A stretch of 64,000 nt of DNA, taken from Nitrospirota bacterium. GTDB lineage: Bacteria; Nitrospirota; Thermodesulfovibrionia; Thermodesulfovibrionales; Magnetobacteriaceae. The DNA lies in NCBI GenBank assembly GCA_015233895.1, contig JADFXG010000005.1, positions 62,001-126,000 of the forward strand, read 5' to 3'. Shown here piece by piece: positions 34,738-43,908 of the stretch. The notes beneath the pieces are model-generated. The model ran no database searches. It saw nothing but the letters and a program-made list of their open reading frames with translations, and was not told where the DNA came from. The translations under genes were made by a program, and so were the position numbers. The number at the start of each line of letters is the position of its first letter. Position 1 is the stretch's first letter.

Positions 34738-35640
34738 ATGGATAAAAAAACAATATGCTCAATTTTGGGGCCAAAGGGCGGCGTTGGAAAGTCCAATGTA
34801 TCGGCAAATCTGGCCATCTCACTTGCTCAGATGGGCAAGCGGGTGATAGCCGTTGACCTTGACCTGGGCGGAGCAAATCTTCATGCGATTTTAGGAGTAA
34901 AAGAGGTTCGTTATACGCTTGAGGATTTAATTTTACGGAAAGTTAAGACACTTCAGGAGACAGCGATAGATTCCGGTTTTAAGAATCTCAGAGTCATATG
35001 CGGAGGCACTGATGTTCATAATATAGCAAACATATCGTTCCAACAAAAAGTAAAGCTAATAAACCACATAGCGCGCCTTGATTGTGACGTTGTAATTTTA
35101 GACCTTGCTGCTGGCTCATCATACAATGTTGTGGATTTTGCATTTATAGCCAATCGCAATCTTCTTGTGACAACTCCGGAGGTCACATCGCTGATGAAAG
35201 TTTATACGTTTATAAAGTCAGCAGTTTTCAGATTATTGACGGTAATATTTAGGGATGCAAAGGTGGTTGACCTGCTTGATATTGTGGAGAGAGCAAAAGA
35301 TGTTTCGGCTAATCCTCATTTAAAGTCAATTGAAAACGTGCTCAATGAGGCTGAAAAGATAAGCCCAGCAGCTGTGGTTTTAGCCCGTAAGAAACTTGGC
35401 AGTTTCATTCCTGATATAGTCATAAACCGCGTACAGAGTAAAAATGACGCTCAGGTAGGAACTGTGGTTGCAAAACTTCTTAAAGACTATGTTGGAATTG
35501 AGAGCAATGTTTTAGCATACATACCTGAGGATGAGGCCGTAAAAAAAGCAATACTGACACTTAAACCTGTTATGGCAGCAAGCCCTCAGTCGGAGTTCTC
35601 AAAATCTATCCTTAAAATCGCTGCGGCTTTAACCACATAA
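34738..35640 (+). CDS. MinD/ParA-family ATPase (FlhG-like)
   Basis: 300 residues with the deviant Walker A GPKGGVGKSNVSANLA (residues about 11-26), switch I region VDLDLGGAN and switch II VILDLAAGSS. Such ATPases dimerise on ATP and place other structures (division site, flagella, chromosome, chemoreceptors). No ParB partner or parS-like site and no flagellar genes nearby. In this operon it would position the actin-like or receiver protein. The C-terminal membrane-binding helix of MinD is not obvious. Confidence 0.88.
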   Translation: MDKKTICSILGPKGGVGKSNVSANLAISLAQMGKRVIAVDLDLGGANLHAILGVKEVRYTLEDLILRKVKTLQETAIDSGFKNLRVICGGTDVHNIANISFQQKVKLINHIARLDCDVVILDLAAGSSYNVVDFAFIANRNLLVTTPEVTSLMKVYTFIKSAVFRLLTVIFRDAKVVDLLDIVERAKDVSANPHLKSIENVLNEAEKISPAAVVLARKKLGSFIPDIVINRVQSKNDAQVGTVVAKLLKDYVGIESNVLAYIPEDEAVKKAILTLKPVMAASPQSEFSKSILKIAAALTT

Positions 35641-35693
35641 TACCAATCAGTGAACATTAAGGGACGGAATATTTGATGCGATGAGGATTAAAA

Positions 35694-36641
35694 TTACTCT
35701 CCGGTAAATATGGTAAGTCTGTTGCGACCCTCTTTTTTTGACCTGTAAAGGGCAATGTCGGCCTCGTTAACCAATTGTAAGTAATCACCCAACGAGTCTT
35801 TGTAGCAGGATAGTCCAAGACTTATAGTAACTTTTATAGTGTTTTCGTTAAACACCACCGAACTTGCCTCCACCTTCTGCCTTATTCTGTCGCAAACCAG
35901 ACCGGCTGTTTGCAGATCTGTTTCAGTTAATACTATCAGGAACTCCTCCCCTCCGTACCTTGCCAGTACGTCTGACAACCGCAGCTCAGCAGTGACGATT
36001 TTTGTTACCTGCCGCAGCACTTCATCACCAGCCTGATGTCCATAGTTATCGTTTACTTTTTTGAAGAAATCTATGTCAAGCATTGCCACGGTAAACATAT
36101 TTCCGTATCTTTTAGACTTATTGAATTCCTGCTCCAATTGTTTTTCCATATACCTGCGGTTAAACGCTGAGGTAAGCACATCATATTGACTTAACTGCTC
36201 GAGAGTGGAATTTATCTCTTTTAATTCCTCAAGCTGTTTTTCATAAAGAGCAACGTTGGTCATGTCCTGAATTACGATGGTCGCATAGTCTTTTTCACAG
36301 GATGCGTCCAGCACAGGTAAAAACACACAGTCCTGAAACATAAACTCTGCAGAACCGGTAATAGGGTGGGTTTGAGTAAACTTAAACAAGTATGGCCGCT
36401 GCCGCCAGGATGTGAAGGAGAAATTCTTTAGCAGAAAAACACTTCTTAATTTTAAATCCAGCCACTCCTTAGGCAAATACGGAAAAGCATCAAATATGTT
36501 ACGTCCTATTATCTCCTCAGAACTCAGCCTGCTGTGTTTTTCCATAAACTTATTCCAGACAACTACCGTGTATGCCTGATCAAGCACAACAACCCCAACA
36601 CTGATATCCTGCACAATGATTCGTAAAACATTATTGTCCAT
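35694..36641 (-). CDS. PAS-GGDEF diguanylate cyclase
   Basis: 315 residues: PAS domain (about 5-130), short coiled linker (YEKQLEELKEIN), GGDEF domain with active GGEEF motif (ARYGGEEFLIVL). Makes c-di-GMP from GTP. Last gene of a minus-strand run after CheY and CheC-like genes, 24 bp from CheC. No membrane segment, so a cytoplasmic input via PAS is likely. Confidence 0.93.
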   Translation of the reverse strand: MDNNVLRIIVQDISVGVVVLDQAYTVVVWNKFMEKHSRLSSEEIIGRNIFDAFPYLPKEWLDLKLRSVFLLKNFSFTSWRQRPYLFKFTQTHPITGSAEFMFQDCVFLPVLDASCEKDYATIVIQDMTNVALYEKQLEELKEINSTLEQLSQYDVLTSAFNRRYMEKQLEQEFNKSKRYGNMFTVAMLDIDFFKKVNDNYGHQAGDEVLRQVTKIVTAELRLSDVLARYGGEEFLIVLTETDLQTAGLVCDRIRQKVEASSVVFNENTIKVTISLGLSCYKDSLGDYLQLVNEADIALYRSKKEGRNRLTIFTGE

Positions 36642-36665
36642 ACCTTGAGTGCATACCTCCGGAAA

Positions 36666-37307
36666 TTACATCAATTCAAGTTTTTTGTCTAAAAAGGTTT
36701 TTATGGTCTCAATGGACTTCTCTGACATAAAGGCAAGCAGGTCACTTTTAAAACCATCAGTTTGAAGCTTAAAATTAATTTTCACAAAAAGAGTATAATC
36801 CCAGTGCAATTGCCGCCTCATAAAAATGCTGTATAAGAGTTTGTTCATTTCCATCTTCTCATTTAAAACAGAAGGTTGTGAAAAAGTCATTTCACTTTTA
36901 AATAATTGTTTTGAAAATCCGTTAATGCTTGCTCCGCTTACTATATTGGAGACTTCAAGAAGCAATTCGTTTTGTTGATCTATGTTTAGAGTGCTGCTGT
37001 ATCCAAGAATGTCAGCTATTGTGGAATAAGAGTTTTCGGCAAAAAAAACAATAGTTTCGCCCTCAATTAGGTTATCATTGTAAAAACTCTGCCTGATGGC
37101 AGTCACCACCTCGTCTTTATTGTAGGTGGAACTTTCGGTGATTGCCTCTATGATTTTTTCAGCAGGTACAATCTTTATATCCGGTATGGATAGCTCTACA
37201 AAGGAATTCAGGAGGACAGCAAGTCCCCGTCCAGCTTGTCCCATTGCCACATTGAACAATTCTTTTAAGAGGTCGTATTCATCCTCGTTATATTCAAGCT
37301 GTTTCAT
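36666..37307 (-). CDS. CheC/CheX-like phosphatase
   Basis: 213 residues. Two copies of the CheC motif pattern (E/D-L-x2-x-x-N): LLKELFNVAMGQAGRGLAVLL near the start and LLLEVSNIVSGASINGFSKQL near 130, each with the conserved N. CheC proteins remove phosphate from CheY. It overlaps the CheY gene by 4 bp, so the pair is a matched receiver/phosphatase. Confidence 0.85.
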   Translation of the reverse strand: MKQLEYNEDEYDLLKELFNVAMGQAGRGLAVLLNSFVELSIPDIKIVPAEKIIEAITESSTYNKDEVVTAIRQSFYNDNLIEGETIVFFAENSYSTIADILGYSSTLNIDQQNELLLEVSNIVSGASINGFSKQLFKSEMTFSQPSVLNEKMEMNKLLYSIFMRRQLHWDYTLFVKINFKLQTDGFKSDLLAFMSEKSIETIKTFLDKKLELM

Positions 37308-37678
37308 ATAAAATTGTTCTTACGGAGGACCTCTAAAACGGCATCACAATCAAGTGGCTTGCACATAAACTCTAAAGCACCCAGTTCCCTGACCAGCGTT
37401 TGAGCCTTTGGTTGAATATCAGCAGAGAGCACGATGACTTTTATCTTTATCCCTTCTGCTTTTATCGTTCTTAATACATCAAACCCATCCATCACAGGCA
37501 TAGTCAAATCCAAAAACATAAGATCATACTTACCGCTGCGGGCACACTGAAGTGCTTCTAAACCGTTTACTGCCTCATCAATTGTAATATCCTCTATGGG
37601 AAACAATTCCTGTAGTTCTCTGCACAGAACTCTCCTTGCACTTCTTGAATCATCCACAACAATTATAGACATTCCCAC
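37304..37678 (-). CDS. CheY-like response regulator
   Basis: 124 residues, receiver only: acidic pair VDDSRS, phospho-acceptor Asp in LMFLDLTMPVMDG, Ser in VLSAD, Lys in CKPLD. First gene of the CheY-CheC-cyclase operon. No histidine kinase is adjacent, so it must be phosphorylated by a kinase encoded elsewhere, perhaps one at 19.5-24 kb (speculative). Confidence 0.93.
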   Translation of the reverse strand: MGMSIIVVDDSRSARRVLCRELQELFPIEDITIDEAVNGLEALQCARSGKYDLMFLDLTMPVMDGFDVLRTIKAEGIKIKVIVLSADIQPKAQTLVRELGALEFMCKPLDCDAVLEVLRKNNFI

Positions 37679-37868
37679 TTGCGTCCCTCACTCATCGTGT
37701 TTATTAACACTCTTGTGGATTATGTTAACATAAAACCATCACAAAAAATCAGTACCACTGCTTGTTAAAGAAATAATTTTAGCCGCTTTTATCAGATTTA
37801 TCACAAAAATACCAGCAAAATATCGGATAATTAATTAAGAGTAAAAGACTTTATAAGAGGAGTAAACA

Positions 37869-38672
37869 TTGGGCACAAACGGAAATAATACAAAATCAAC
37901 AGAGAAAACAGCATCACATTCGGTAGATTTTAAAGTTGGAGGTACCACCGGTAGCCATGAATTCACGTTTAAATCGGACACTACTAAAAACGGCACAAAG
38001 GTATCATTTGTTCCCGTTGATGATACCGCATATTACAAACTCTATCCGGGTGGAAAGAGTCCGTCTCTTTGGGTCAACGAGGGTTCTGTCTCAAATCAGG
38101 GAACAGTGAATGAGGATATTGAGGAGTATGTGTCTGTAGTTAAAAGTAAGACTGCCTCATTAAGCTCAGAACCATCAGGCACGGTAAGTGCAGAGTGGTC
38201 GGGAAACCATGAGGGCTCTGACACCTTTACAGTAAGCGGTAAAACCATCACTTTTTCAAAAGTGACAACCGGAGTGCTTAAATGCTCCTTTACGGCTACG
38301 TACGATTCCCTTGAAATCACGTGTAAAGAGACAGTGAAAGTTCTGGTTATCGCCTCAACAGATGACCGCAAAGGCAGCAAAACAATAGATTTCACAGGTT
38401 CAGGCACGCAGCGGGCAACGTATCTGACTATAAAAGATGCCTGCAGTAAAGAAATCCTTGAAAGCGTCAGCGTATATATTGATAAAAACGACGGTGACGG
38501 TTATCAATTCATCGGAACAACCAACTCAAGCGGACAGCTATATCTCGGAGACCTCATAACTAAGAAAAAATACAAATTGAAAATGAAAAAGACTGGTTAT
38601 CAGGACTCAGAGAGCGATACCATTAAAAACGATGAGTTCACAGTGCCGGAGGAAAGCACCACCAGTGGTTAA
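37869..38672 (+). CDS. Unknown beta-rich protein, 267 aa
   Basis: 267 residues from a TTG with AGAGGAG 7 bases upstream. Rich in Thr, Ser and Lys, no signal peptide, mostly beta-strand by composition; an Ig-like or bacterial-surface-like region is followed by a short prealbumin-like unit (about 190-267: ESVSVYIDKNDGDGYQFIGTTNSSGQLYLGDL). It heads an island of three unrecognised plus-strand genes. Similar composition to phage tail or adhesin proteins, but I cannot assign it. Confidence 0.7.
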   Translation: MGTNGNNTKSTEKTASHSVDFKVGGTTGSHEFTFKSDTTKNGTKVSFVPVDDTAYYKLYPGGKSPSLWVNEGSVSNQGTVNEDIEEYVSVVKSKTASLSSEPSGTVSAEWSGNHEGSDTFTVSGKTITFSKVTTGVLKCSFTATYDSLEITCKETVKVLVIASTDDRKGSKTIDFTGSGTQRATYLTIKDACSKEILESVSVYIDKNDGDGYQFIGTTNSSGQLYLGDLITKKKYKLKMKKTGYQDSESDTIKNDEFTVPEESTTSG

Positions 38673-38675
38673 AAA

Positions 38676-39107
38676 CTATGATACTCTTGTTAGTTTAAAA
38701 GGACGGTCAACTGAAAAAGAGGAGTTATCAAGTTCCTCACGTACTATATGGCGCACTCTACCTTCAAAAGCCTCAAACTTGGCATCTACTTTTTTATCAA
38801 AAACCTCAAACTTGGCATCAACTTTTTCCTCAAAAGCGTCAAACTTAGCATCAACTTTTTCCTCAAAAGCGTCAAACTTAGCATCAACTTTTTCCTCAAA
38901 AGCGTCAAACTTATTATCAACTTTTTCCTCAAAAGCCTCGAACTTAGCATCAACTTTTTTATCAAAAGCCTCAAACTTAGCATCTACTTTTTCCTCAAAA
39001 GCCTCAAACTTAATAGCAACTCTCTTATCAATGGCTTCTACCAACTGTGGTATAACCTGCTCCAGAGCCTCAATAACAACTTCTTTTATCACTTTTTTGT
39101 CGTCCAT
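38676..39107 (-). CDS. Coiled-coil protein of 11-residue repeats
   Basis: 143 residues from an ATG at 39107 (MDDKKVIKE). A helical head (about 1-28) is followed by eight copies of an 11-residue unit such as KFEAFEEKVDA, encoded by 33-bp tandem repeats, and a short tail. The 3-4-4 spacing of F, F and V positions gives a hendecad (11-mer) coiled coil. Codons upstream to 39173 give a hydrophobic stretch without a ribosome site, so the longer form is unlikely. It runs against the neighbouring genes and overlaps neither by coding. Function unknown. Confidence 0.75.
   Translation of the reverse strand: MDDKKVIKEVVIEALEQVIPQLVEAIDKRVAIKFEAFEEKVDAKFEAFDKKVDAKFEAFEEKVDNKFDAFEEKVDAKFDAFEEKVDAKFDAFEEKVDAKFEVFDKKVDAKFEAFEGRVRHIVREELDNSSFSVDRPFKLTRVS
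38761..39024. repeat. 33-bp tandem repeats, eight units
   Basis: Eight consecutive 33-bp units (core CTCAAAAGCGTCAAACTTAG on the plus strand) differing at a few positions; they are in frame with the minus-strand coiled-coil gene. Unit number is likely to vary between strains by slippage. The units abut directly with no unique spacers, so this is not a CRISPR array. Confidence 0.85.
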
Positions 39108-39146
39108 ATTTTTAATATACCAAAAAAATAAAAAAAAGGCAAACCT

Positions 39147-40718
39147 ATGAGCAAATTTAAACTTACAGCACACATCGAAAAGAAAAAGTTTGAATACGTT
39201 GGTATTTGTAATCCCCCATCGTGTCTTAAAAGTGTTACCGCCACAGACATAGTAAACACCTCAACTGATAACGTTGACGGGGTAACGTTGACAGCCTCAA
39301 TGTGTGAAAGCGGTAACACCGACTGTACCACGGCTAATGTTGTGGCTTATCTGTTACCAGTTGGCAAGGAGCCTATAGACTGCCTGTACTGTTGTGACGC
39401 TTGTGATGAGATTAAAGACCAGGACGATGGCTCTGTCTCTATAACACGGTTGCCAGAGTCATTTAATGATTACGAGTGCATATCGGAATGTATTAAGCAA
39501 ATTAAATGGTCTCAGGACTATTACACAAGCCAATCTATGAAGTATGACTCTAAAAAAGGCACATATAAAACTCAAAAAAAGAGAAACTACCTTGACAGCA
39601 TAACGTTAAATGTAACAATACCATCGCTGTGCGGTCTAACGAGCGTATATATAAATTCTGAGATATCGGGCTGTTACTCTTCAGTCAACTATGCAGGCGT
39701 GACAGGTGAAATTCCAACTGACTCATCTGCGGGGTTCTGGGTACATAACGGAAAGTGGAGTATCACATTTGATTACAAGAGCACGTCTTTCTGTTTTTTC
39801 CCAGGTGAATACATAGTGGCATATGCTAATCTGCTGGATTACTCCGGCAGATGCAATCCGCTTCTGATTGGCTGGACATATTTTGAAACAAAGTGTTTGA
39901 CCTCAGGGGTCGTGAGAGGATGCGGATTGATAAATGATGAGACAAAAAGCGTGTCAAAGGAGCGTATATATTTACAGAGCGGGGTATATACGGCACTATC
40001 CAACAACAATGTAAAATCTGTTACGGTTTACGATAGCTCCGGTAAAAAAGTAGCTCCAAACTACAGCTACTCTGCCACTGAGACTGTACAGGTAAAATCC
40101 AAACAAACCCTGAAACACAAAGACATCGTAAGCGCTATCGTGTATGTTCAGAGCGATTCAAACTCATTTTCAGCAAGCGATTACAGTATTGACACAACCT
40201 CAGGGACGATAACAGTCCCGGCAAAGAGCTCCATGTGGAAATATGATTTCGTAACAGTGTGGTATAAATATGTAAAAAGAAACTATGATTTTGACGCCGC
40301 AACAGGACTGATAAGGGTATCACAGAATTCTGTGGATTTAAAAAGCGGAGAAGCTGTGTATGTGGACTATAAGTATGTAAAGTCCACAGTTGATGCCGGA
40401 GGTGACGGCTTTGAGTTTCAAAATGAATGGCAAGGCAGCAACAAGCTCCACTGGTATGTTACTTATAAGGGGAAAAGACTCTGGTTAAAATGCTCTGATT
40501 TTGTTAAATGGAAAAACGGCGACAGGGTGTTGATTCATAAAGGGGGCCCAAGTAAGCTGAAAGCCGAGGACACTGAGGCCTACATCACGATGCACAAATG
40601 CAGGATAGTGGATGAGAGCAATCAGGAGCCAGAAGACGATACGCTTTCTGACAGTGCTGTAGCGTACTCATTGGACAGAGGGGTTGACTTCATTCTTCCT
40701 ATTAAGGTAACACTTTAA
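39147..40718 (+). CDS. Unknown cysteine-rich beta protein, 523 aa
   Basis: 523 residues, no signal peptide, very rich in Tyr, Ser, Lys and Cys; Cys clusters at CNPPSC, CLYCCDACDE and CISEC. Mostly beta character, with a repeated phrase of the 'YKYVKRNYDFDAATGLIRVSQ' kind seen in virion or adhesin beta-sandwich proteins. I do not recognise the family. It follows the 38676 gene's start region head-on (40 bp apart) and is followed 23 bp later by the 667-aa protein. Structural or surface role is a guess. Confidence 0.7.
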   Translation: MSKFKLTAHIEKKKFEYVGICNPPSCLKSVTATDIVNTSTDNVDGVTLTASMCESGNTDCTTANVVAYLLPVGKEPIDCLYCCDACDEIKDQDDGSVSITRLPESFNDYECISECIKQIKWSQDYYTSQSMKYDSKKGTYKTQKKRNYLDSITLNVTIPSLCGLTSVYINSEISGCYSSVNYAGVTGEIPTDSSAGFWVHNGKWSITFDYKSTSFCFFPGEYIVAYANLLDYSGRCNPLLIGWTYFETKCLTSGVVRGCGLINDETKSVSKERIYLQSGVYTALSNNNVKSVTVYDSSGKKVAPNYSYSATETVQVKSKQTLKHKDIVSAIVYVQSDSNSFSASDYSIDTTSGTITVPAKSSMWKYDFVTVWYKYVKRNYDFDAATGLIRVSQNSVDLKSGEAVYVDYKYVKSTVDAGGDGFEFQNEWQGSNKLHWYVTYKGKRLWLKCSDFVKWKNGDRVLIHKGGPSKLKAEDTEAYITMHKCRIVDESNQEPEDDTLSDSAVAYSLDRGVDFILPIKVTL

Positions 40719-40741
40719 AATAATTCGAGGCACTGAGCAAT

Positions 40742-42745
40742 ATGAAATTAGAAACCTACACCGGCTCAAGCAACTGGGGCAACCTCCGCATTCTTTGGGC
40801 TCAAATTGACTCTATAGACAGCGATAACGACACCGCTAATATAACCATCCTCGATGAGGACAAGAACAAAACCGATGAAACATTTGAAAATATAATCTTT
40901 TATTACAACTGTCAGGACGATATGACTAAGCGCTCTAATGGCGCTCTTGAGGGATCTTCTATGGCATTTGAAAAGAACGACCAGGTATATGTCAGCTATG
41001 ACCTTAGTGATGAGGATAAAACGAATTTAAAGATAATTGGCCGGTTGGACGGCCTTAAGAGCTGTGGGGAGTCTGTAATTTTACTTATAATTGATGACAG
41101 CACACAATACCAAGAGGGTAGCTCTGTGTTTTATGTTGTTAAACAATATACCATAAGAAGTGATTTTACACTGCTTGAGCTTGAGGCTCCTGGCGCTAAG
41201 GTAAGTAAATATCATAACGGAACGGCTCTTGTAATTCAGGGCAGCGAAGATAAAAACAACAGTATAGCTACTGTAGCGGATAAGTTTGGATTTTCCGAGC
41301 GTTGGGATGATATAGACGGCATGGAAAAAGGCTGGGGCGGCACGTATTCAAGCGGCGAAGGACAGACTTATATAATCGGAGCTAACAACGCATGGAATCC
41401 TGATGAAGGAATGAGCAGCACACGTAAGGCACGGCGAAACTATATCGTTAATGATGATAACGAAATAACAAGCTGCTATTATGCAATCAAAACAGATGTG
41501 CTGGGCACGTGTATGTGTTATATCGGAGCATATCCCACTAACCGCAGTTTCCAAACACAGTGGATAAAGTACAGGGAAAGTGTCACCGGAGCAGATATAA
41601 TCAGTTCAACATATTGGACAGACTACGAAACTGGCAACCCTGAACAGGACGGCTACACATGGAAATACCACAGGGTTATAGCAGTTGTTTCACCAACAAA
41701 TGCACTACTGTTAACAAAAAGGAAAGTGCAAACCAAAAGCGGGTTTATCTCAAGGCTTGTGACACTGACAGTGGCAAGCTCTGAAAACCTGAGCATTTAT
41801 GGCCCCTGTTATGCAATTGGCCAGTGTTTTGTAGGCGGGCAGTTTTGGTATGGCATACATACAACGCATACAATAGATCGGTATAGCTCACAGCAAATCG
41901 GCGTAAGAGTAGAAAATACAACATATTATGAGACTCTTGAAATTGGAGATATTACAATTGAGAACTTATCATATAACATCAAAGTTGAGGAGTCATTTGA
42001 CGATTTAAGCATTTATCCTTTCAACACACCGATAGTATCAGATACGGAAACCGACCTTTGCCATGGCTCCTGTACAGGTTGGGATGGGCAATGTACGGAC
42101 AGTTTTAGCGGTGGGGTAAAGTGTGAGGATTTTGGAAAATGGAATGCGGATTTTACAGTACGCAAGGGGAATTACTGTAGTGGCGGGCGTCCCGGTGTAC
42201 AAGTAGATGTCTTAACAATTCCAGCCGGAGCAACCCGTACGGAGAGCGGCAGCAATGAGCTACACATTTTAGGCTTTGATAATTATCAGGGCAGCAAATA
42301 TATCGTCTTGTTTTATGAGTTGACCGAGGTAACGCTCTCAGAAGAGGTTAACGAGGTTGGATATGACACGGCTTACTCTAAGGTCAGCAGCACTAAGTAT
42401 TATTTGTATATTAAATCGGACAACTCAGAAACAAAGACATTGCTTGCAACGAAAACAGCGACAATTACATTGACAAGCACTAACCCTGCTGTTTTTACAA
42501 CCACAAACACGGGCAACAACATAAGCAAGGTGTCATGCCAGATAAACCGTGGTATAGCGGTTTACACATACTGCGTAGTAAATGTGGAAAGCGGAGCTCA
42601 GGAAAAGCGTGTGGTTGGTTATAAAAACCTTACAAACAGTAAATACGGAACCAATCAATCAAAAGAGTATGAAAGCAGCAGCGATTTAAACGTGAGCGGC
42701 ACGTACTGGCAGTCTAAGATAGCAGTCGGCATAACGAAAGGGTAA
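40742..42745 (+). CDS. Unknown large beta protein, 667 aa
   Basis: 667 residues, no signal peptide or membrane helix. An N-terminal acidic, beta-rich region with YNCQDDMTKRSNG, a middle Tyr- and Gly-rich region, and a Cys-rich patch (CHGSCTGWDGQCTDSF) near 445 that could bind metal or form disulfides. No known domain identified. Composition matches the 523-aa protein, and spacing implies one operon with it. A phage tail or contractile-particle component is possible, but no baseplate, sheath or tube gene is present in the window. Confidence 0.68.
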   Translation: MKLETYTGSSNWGNLRILWAQIDSIDSDNDTANITILDEDKNKTDETFENIIFYYNCQDDMTKRSNGALEGSSMAFEKNDQVYVSYDLSDEDKTNLKIIGRLDGLKSCGESVILLIIDDSTQYQEGSSVFYVVKQYTIRSDFTLLELEAPGAKVSKYHNGTALVIQGSEDKNNSIATVADKFGFSERWDDIDGMEKGWGGTYSSGEGQTYIIGANNAWNPDEGMSSTRKARRNYIVNDDNEITSCYYAIKTDVLGTCMCYIGAYPTNRSFQTQWIKYRESVTGADIISSTYWTDYETGNPEQDGYTWKYHRVIAVVSPTNALLLTKRKVQTKSGFISRLVTLTVASSENLSIYGPCYAIGQCFVGGQFWYGIHTTHTIDRYSSQQIGVRVENTTYYETLEIGDITIENLSYNIKVEESFDDLSIYPFNTPIVSDTETDLCHGSCTGWDGQCTDSFSGGVKCEDFGKWNADFTVRKGNYCSGGRPGVQVDVLTIPAGATRTESGSNELHILGFDNYQGSKYIVLFYELTEVTLSEEVNEVGYDTAYSKVSSTKYYLYIKSDNSETKTLLATKTATITLTSTNPAVFTTTNTGNNISKVSCQINRGIAVYTYCVVNVESGAQEKRVVGYKNLTNSKYGTNQSKEYESSSDLNVSGTYWQSKIAVGITKG

Positions 42746-42862
42746 TTTAATCTGAGAATTTACATTTGTAATCTTTTTGTTTTTACTTTATGAATCTTTT
42801 TATAATACCAAAAAACCGTGGTTTCTTCATATCACACTATACAACAACACAAGCTGATAATG

Positions 42863-42868
42863 TATAAT
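42863..42868 (+). promoter_or_regulatory. -10 box of the apbE operon
   Basis: A perfect TATAAT 17 bases before the TTG start of apbE, with AGAGGAGA between. The -35 region (TACAAC, 17-bp spacing) is weak. Confidence 0.4.
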
Positions 42869-42885
42869 TCAAAGAGGAGACCTGT

Positions 42886-43908
42886 TTGAAACTTATATTA
42901 AAAATTGTGTTTGCGCTTTTAGTTACGACGGCTTTGGCTGGTTTGTTTGTTTTTGTCAGTCATACGCATCACGGTAAGGGCGGTACGCAGATATATAAGA
43001 AAACGAAAATCGCTATGGATACCGCCATTACGATTACTGTTGTTTCAGAGAGTCAGGAAAAGGCTGAGAAAGCCATAGATGTGGCGTTTAAGAAAATTGA
43101 GTATTATGACCATATTTTTAGTTTCTTTTCGCCAGATAGCGAGGTCTCACTTATTAATAAAAATGCCGGCATTAAACCCGTGCAGGTGTCAAAGGATACT
43201 TTTGAATTAGTGAAAAAAACTGTGGAAATCTCAGAGTTAACCGGAGGAGCTTTTGATCCAACAGTTGGAGCATTTATGGTGCTTTGGGATTTTAAGAGGG
43301 CAGTTAAACCCTCTGATGATGAATTAAAAAAACGGATTCCACTGGTTAATTATAAAAACATTATGATAAATGAGGCAAACTCCTCAGTTATGCTTAAACT
43401 AAAGGGAATGATGCTTGATTTTGGGGGCAATGCCAAAGGATATACTGCAAATAAGATTGCAGAGGTGCTTAAAGTGGAGGGAATAACCTCAGGGATAGTT
43501 GCAATAGCCGGAGATATTAAAACCTTCGGCACAAAGCCCGATGGCAGCCCGTGGTATATTGGTATACGTAACCCCCGCGGGACTCCCTCAGATCTTGTGG
43601 GAATTATAAAACTCAAAGACCTGGCTGTATCAACAGCAGGCGACTATGAACGCTTTTTTATTGAGGGAAACCACCGCTACCACCATATATTAGTGCCTCA
43701 ATCCGGCTATCCGGCAACGGAGTTCCAAAGCGTAACAATCGTTAACCCAGAGGGGTTTATTACCGACTCCCTTGACAATGCAGTCTTTGTGATGGGAAAA
43801 GAAAAGGGTCTTGAATTTATAAAAAAACATAATCTTAAGGCATTTCTGATATACAGCGATAACACGACCTATATAACGGACAACCTGAAAGAGGAATTTG
43901 AGCGCTAA
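42886..43908 (+). CDS. apbE: ApbE, FAD:protein FMN transferase
   Basis: 340 residues with an N-terminal membrane/signal segment. ApbE landmarks: MDTAITITV near the start of the mature part, FDPTVGAF, LDFGGNAKGYTANKIAEVL, AGDIKTFGTKPDGSPW and AVSTAGDYERFF. It transfers FMN from FAD to a Thr of FMN_bind domains in the periplasm. The likely target in this window is the NosR-like protein at 7418. First gene of a run with the NusG-II protein and the Gx transporter, a set often linked to extracytosolic flavinylation. TTG start with AGAGGAGA upstream. Confidence 0.95.
   Translation: MKLILKIVFALLVTTALAGLFVFVSHTHHGKGGTQIYKKTKIAMDTAITITVVSESQEKAEKAIDVAFKKIEYYDHIFSFFSPDSEVSLINKNAGIKPVQVSKDTFELVKKTVEISELTGGAFDPTVGAFMVLWDFKRAVKPSDDELKKRIPLVNYKNIMINEANSSVMLKLKGMMLDFGGNAKGYTANKIAEVLKVEGITSGIVAIAGDIKTFGTKPDGSPWYIGIRNPRGTPSDLVGIIKLKDLAVSTAGDYERFFIEGNHRYHHILVPQSGYPATEFQSVTIVNPEGFITDSLDNAVFVMGKEKGLEFIKKHNLKAFLIYSDNTTYITDNLKEEFER

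Noticed and set aside
34738-35640. ParA plasmid or chromosome partition system
   Set aside because: No ParB gene or parS-like repeats; the sequence is closer to MinD/FlhG.
38761-39024. CRISPR array
   Set aside because: The 33-bp units are directly adjacent with no unique spacers and encode an 11-residue protein repeat in frame.
37869-42745. Complete prophage
   Set aside because: No terminase, portal, capsid, integrase or lysis genes, and housekeeping genes lie on both sides.
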